DNA of 22,432 bases from Cylindrodendrum hubeiense (Eukaryota; Ascomycota; Sordariomycetes; Hypocreales; Nectriaceae): contig JAANBB010000569.1 in the NCBI GenBank assembly GCA_014621425.1, positions 1 to 22,432 of the forward strand, read 5' to 3'. Position numbers and translations under genes: made by a program. This document shows positions 18,935 through 22,432 of this stretch, piece after piece. The notes under the pieces are model-generated. The model had not been told where the DNA came from, searched no databases, and saw nothing but the letters and a program-made list of their open reading frames with translations. The first letter of the stretch is position 1, and each line of letters opens with the position of its first letter.

Positions 18935-21057
18935 ATGAAGGGCGACATCGTGCTGACCCGCGATGTCGAGGTGCTCGAGATGAAGGACCTCAGCACCGGG
19001 CCCGATCAGGGCACATCGTGGAACATCTCTGCCAAGCAGACGCACTCCCGCCAGCCCACCGACTGGATGGATGGCTTTCGCCGCGCCGAGCGCCGGCCCT
19101 TGAAGAGCCGCGACGGCGGTTACCAGCCCGCCATGCCTCCGACGGTGCCGGGAGACCGCCGTTACGACTTGCGCGCCGCCAACGCGAAGACGGCCAACAC
19201 GGCCTTGGCCAGAGAGCTCAAGGGACGCCATCTGCAGATGATTGCGTTTGGTGGTGCCATCGGTACGTTCTACCCTCATCCGATGCGCTGCCTGGGACAA
19301 AAGAGCAGAGCCCTGCGGTATTAGAACAATTGCTAACCGACATTCCAGGAACCGGTCTCTTCGTCGCCTCCGGGTCCGCTCTCTTCTATGGCGGGCCAGC
19401 GTCGCTGCTGCTGTCGTATCTCGTCGTCGGCGCGTTGCAGTACTGCACCATGCAGGCTCTCGCCGAACTCTGTGTGCTGTTTCCCATTGCTGGTTCCTTC
19501 TCTGCCTACTCGACTCGCTTTCTCGATCCTTCATGGGGATTCTCCATGGGCTGGAAGTAAGTCCACCTCCTCTACGCAAGACCATACCGTGGGGCTTTTG
19601 GCGGAAACTAACTGTATTCCAGCTACTGTCTACAGTGGCTTTTTACCCTTCCGCTTGAGATTCTTGCCGGCGCCTATACAATTTCATACTGGAACGAATC
19701 GCTACCAAAGGCCATCTTTGTCGCTATATTCCTAATCGCAATTGTCGCAATCAATTTGTTTGGTATCAAGGCATATGGCGAGGCCGAATTTGTCTTTTCC
19801 ATCGTCAAAGTCACTGCCATCATTGGCTTCATGTGAGTCCAACCCCCAGTCTGTCTCGGCTTCTGTCTTAGTCACTGTCTTGGTTACTATTTCAGTCTCG
19901 CCGCAATATGGTTAGATTGCTAACAAACACAGCTTGCTCGCCATCGTCATCAACATCGGCGGCCAGCCGGACAGCGGCTACATTGGCGGCATGTACTGGC
20001 GCGATCCCGGCGCCTTCAACAACGGCTTCAAGGGCTTCTGCACCGTCCTGATTACGTCGACATTTTCCTTCAACGGAACCGAACTGATCGGTCTCGCCGC
20101 CGCCGAAACAGCCAACCCTCGCAAGTCGCTCCCCACCGCTATCAAGCAGGTTTTCTGGCGTATCATCATCTTCTACGTTCTCGCATTGATGCTTGTCGGC
20201 CTCTTGGTGCCCTCTAACGAGCCGCGCCTCATGGACGGCAAGAACAGCGCCGACGCCTCCGCCAGCCCCTTTGTCATTGCCATCGAGAGCGCGGGCGCCA
20301 CCATCCTCCCTAGTGTTATGAATGTTGTCATTTTAATTGCTGTCATCTCAGGTGAGTGATGTCTCTCCTTTTGTCGCATGATGCATTCAACTAACCTCGT
20401 ACAACAGTGGGTAACTCGGCCGTCTTCGGTTCCTCTCGAACTCTCGCCGCACTGGCTGAGCAGTCGCACGCTCCTCGCATCTTCTCCTATGTCGATAAGC
20501 AAGGCCGTCCCCTGATGGCCATTATCTTTGCGTCCTGCCTCGGCCTCCTGGCTTTCATGGCTGACTTGCCCGCCCACGAAACCATCTTTGACTGGCTGCT
20601 GTCCATCAGCAGTCTGTCGACCATCTTCACCTGGGGTAGCATCTGCCTGTGCCACATCCGTTTCCGCCAGGCTTGGGGCTACACTTCTCGTTCTCTGGAG
20701 CAGCTGCCATTCCGCTCAAACGTTGGCATCTGGGGTTCTTACTTTGGATGCGTCGGCTACACCCTAATTATCGCCTCGCAGATCTGGGTCGCCGTGGCAC
20801 CCATACCCACGCCAGACCAAGATACCAGCCCCTCTGGCATGGTGCAGACTTTCTTCCTCAAAGTCATGGCCATCCCGATTATCCTCGTCTTCTACACGTG
20901 CCACAAACTATGGTACCGGACGCGCATCGTGCGTGTCGACGAGATGGATGTCGAGACGGGCAGGCGATACTTCCGGGTACACATCTCGTCCGAGGAGGAA
21001 AAGGAGGAGAGAATGAGGTGGCCCTTGTGGAAACGGATGTACCGGCTGCTTTGCTGA
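18935..21057 (+). CDS. General amino-acid permease (APC/YAT family)
   Basis: Five exons, 18935-19262, 19349-19556, 19623-19832, 19933-20351 and 20408-21057, are joined across introns of 86, 66, 100 and 56 bp. All four introns have GT donors, CTAAC-like branch points and CAG acceptors. The 604-aa product keeps one frame throughout. The long N-tail (1-96) is hydrophilic. The APC signature GRHLQMIAFGGAIGTGLF (97-114) starts helix 1, and the first intron falls inside it. Later hallmarks are ALAELCVLFPIAGSFSAY in exon 2, TELIGLAAAETANPRKSLP in exon 4 and about twelve membrane segments overall, with a basic and acidic cytosolic C-tail. It should be a plasma-membrane proton-coupled importer of amino acids. 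Resemblance is to the GAP1/AGP branch, but substrate range cannot be read here. Codons are strongly GC-ending, unlike the permease at 9503, and I see no dense GATA cluster upstream. It runs head to tail with the Cwf19 gene. Confidence 0.94.
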
Positions 21058-21496
21058 GTGCCTTGGCATGTTGTGGTTCTTCAAAAATTGGGTATGATAT
21101 GGCTTGGATTCGGCTGTTTTACAGAGAAATGGCGTTTGTGAGGACTTTGTGTTAGAAAATACCACCATCAGCGACCACTGGCATGTTGTCGAGATATTTT
21201 ATCGCGGCAACCAACAATCTATTAGCTTACTTGTAGACCTATTTACTTACGTATGAAAAGAATAATTAAAATAATCAGATCATGTGTGTTTTTGTTTATG
21301 TTGTTGAGTTTGGAGCGTTGCCATCCAAAGCCCCACAGTAATTTTTCCTGCCGCAACAGGCTATGAGAGCCGCCTGACGTAAACGTTGTAAGGGCGGGTA
21401 GCTTGTGGACCTCCAACTTCAAACTTCACACTTGCACGCAAACTCATCGATTCTCCTCCCGTCCCCGGAAGCCGCCTTCTTTCAGCTTCTGTCGCC
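21058..21496. other. Intergenic spacer, permease 3' end to Cwf19 start
   Basis: The left part is AT-rich and includes an A/T-rich stretch near 21251-21275 (gaaaagaataattaaaata) that could act in polyadenylation. The right part becomes pyrimidine-rich toward the Cwf19 start codon. No gene is seen. Confidence 0.5.
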
Positions 21497-22432
21497 ATGG
21501 ACCCCAGTGCCATGGAAGGTCTCGATGACTTTGAAAAGTCGCTTGCAGCTGGCAAGGCCGAGCGCGAAAAGGAGGAACGCGACCGCGAGGAACGACGCCA
21601 TCGCAAACACAAGCACCACCACCGCCACGACTCGGAGCGGGATGGCGAGCGAGACAAGGGCAAGGAGAGGGACAGGCACAGGCACCGCCGCCATCGAGAC
21701 GACGACGACGACAGCCACCGAAGCAAGCGCTCGCGCCACTCTCGCGACGACAAAGACGATGAGCGTCGATCACGGCATCGAGATCGCGAGGAGCGGGAGC
21801 ACAAGACGGCGGAGCCCAAACAAGACGACGAGAAGCCGCCGAGCGATGATGCAGATGATGCAGCTGAGGCATCAAAGCCCCTTGTCAGAGACTCTTGGAT
21901 GACGGCGCCCTCATCCATCGAAATTGACTACGTCCACCGCCCCGACAACGCAGCCAAACCGCCGTCGCCCAAGCCCGAACCAAAGCGAGTCCTCCACCAC
22001 CGCGAGCTCAACCGCGACATCGACGCCGTCTTAGACAAACCAGCCGACGATGATGACACTCCCTCTGAGCGGACTTTCGACTACACATTCGGCGACGCTG
22101 GCTCAGGCTGGCGCATGACCAAGCTTCGCGCCGTCTACAGCCAGGCCGAGGACAGAGACTGCTCCGTCGACGAGGCGGCCATCGAGCGCTTCGGCAACCT
22201 GCAGGAATTCGATGACGCACGCGAGGAAAAGGAGGAGCTAGAACGGAGGAAGCTGTACGGGCAGGGCTTTAAGGGCCAGGACAAGCCAACCGGAGACCTG
22301 TACCAGGAGCGCCTGAAGAAGCAGCGCAGCGAGAGACCGCCAACGCCCGAGCCGGTGCAGCGATCGGCAGCACGGGACGATATTCCAGCCCCGCCCACCA
22401 TCGACCAGACAGGCCTCAACCGGCTCCGTGCA
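21497..22432 (+). CDS. cwf19: Splicing factor Cwf19, N-terminal part (runs off window)
   Basis: The frame is open from ATG at 21497 (context gccATGG) through the last base, 312 codons without a stop. Residues 1-20 contain the short opening SAMEGLDDFEKSLAAGK. Residues 20-115 are a low-complexity Arg/His/Asp/Glu/Lys tract like those of RS-type splicing proteins. Then come RDSWMTAPSSIEIDY, LHHRELNRDID, TFGDAGSGWRMTKLRAVY and PTGDLYQERLKKQ, which I recognise as the N-terminal conserved part of fungal Cwf19 (CwfJ-domain) proteins. The two CwfJ C-terminal domains would lie beyond the window. Cwf19 acts in the nucleus with late spliceosomes, in disassembly and lariat processing. The open frame shows no intron so far. 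Identification rests on pattern memory and is good but not certain. Confidence 0.82.
   Translation, partial: MDPSAMEGLDDFEKSLAAGKAEREKEERDREERRHRKHKHHHRHDSERDGERDKGKERDRHRHRRHRDDDDDSHRSKRSRHSRDDKDDERRSRHRDREEREHKTAEPKQDDEKPPSDDADDAAEASKPLVRDSWMTAPSSIEIDYVHRPDNAAKPPSPKPEPKRVLHHRELNRDIDAVLDKPADDDDTPSERTFDYTFGDAGSGWRMTKLRAVYSQAEDRDCSVDEAAIERFGNLQEFDDAREEKEELERRKLYGQGFKGQDKPTGDLYQERLKKQRSERPPTPEPVQRSAARDDIPAPPTIDQTGLNRLRA

Noticed and set aside
21361..21918. Ser/Arg-rich minus-strand frame of 185 codons
   Set aside because: It is the complement of the Arg/His/Asp-rich tract of Cwf19, and the plus-strand reading has clear family motifs.
1..22432. Search for tRNA, rRNA, CRISPR and intact transposons
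   Set aside because: No tRNA A/B-box pair, rRNA core sequence, regularly spaced repeat array, transposase or reverse-transcriptase motif was recognised by eye. tRNAscan or repeat-library searches could still find weak cases.

Overview
The window reads as nuclear DNA of a filamentous ascomycete fungus (Pezizomycotina, most likely a Sordariomycete; the class is inference). Genes on both strands are split by short introns of about 50-140 bp with GTAAGT/GTGAGT-like donors, CTAAC-like branch points and CAG/TAG acceptors. Gene deserts are long, pyrimidine tracts precede start codons, and the families (YAT/AGP amino-acid permeases, alpha-carbonic anhydrase, Cwf19) are typical of fungi. I see no prokaryotic operon, CRISPR array, rRNA, tRNA or intact transposon.

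Layout: (1) 1-937, no gene; (2) 984-3885 minus, a lineage-specific-looking protein with a Ulp1/C48-like fold, best modelled with five exons, whose stop codon lies inside a 14-bp tandem repeat; (3) 4980-6563 plus, an intronless multi-pass membrane protein of the DUF1624/HGSNAT acyltransferase family, divergent from gene 2; (4) 6710-7638 minus, a two-exon protein with two ABM-like modules, convergent with gene 3; (5) 9503-11300 minus, a three-exon amino-acid permease with a dense GATA-motif cluster upstream; (6) 11301-14470, an AT-richer desert; (7) 14471-15505 minus, a secreted three-exon alpha-carbonic anhydrase; (8) 15506-18934, a GC-rich desert with several short tandem duplications; (9) 18935-21057 plus, a five-exon amino-acid permease; (10) 21497 to the window end, plus, the N-terminal part of the splicing factor Cwf19.

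The genes do not form an obvious biosynthetic cluster. The clearest functional theme is nutrient handling: two different amino-acid permeases, one with a promoter full of AreA/NIT2-type sites, flank a secreted carbonic anhydrase. Base composition changes visibly. The block from about 6.6 to 14.4 kb is AT-richer, in its coding DNA too, than the flanks, which suggests an accessory or differently evolving segment. The most unusual items are the Ulp1-like protein with Ser where the catalytic Cys is expected, and the carbonic anhydrase with Thr where the proton-shuttle His is expected. All splice sites were assigned by eye.
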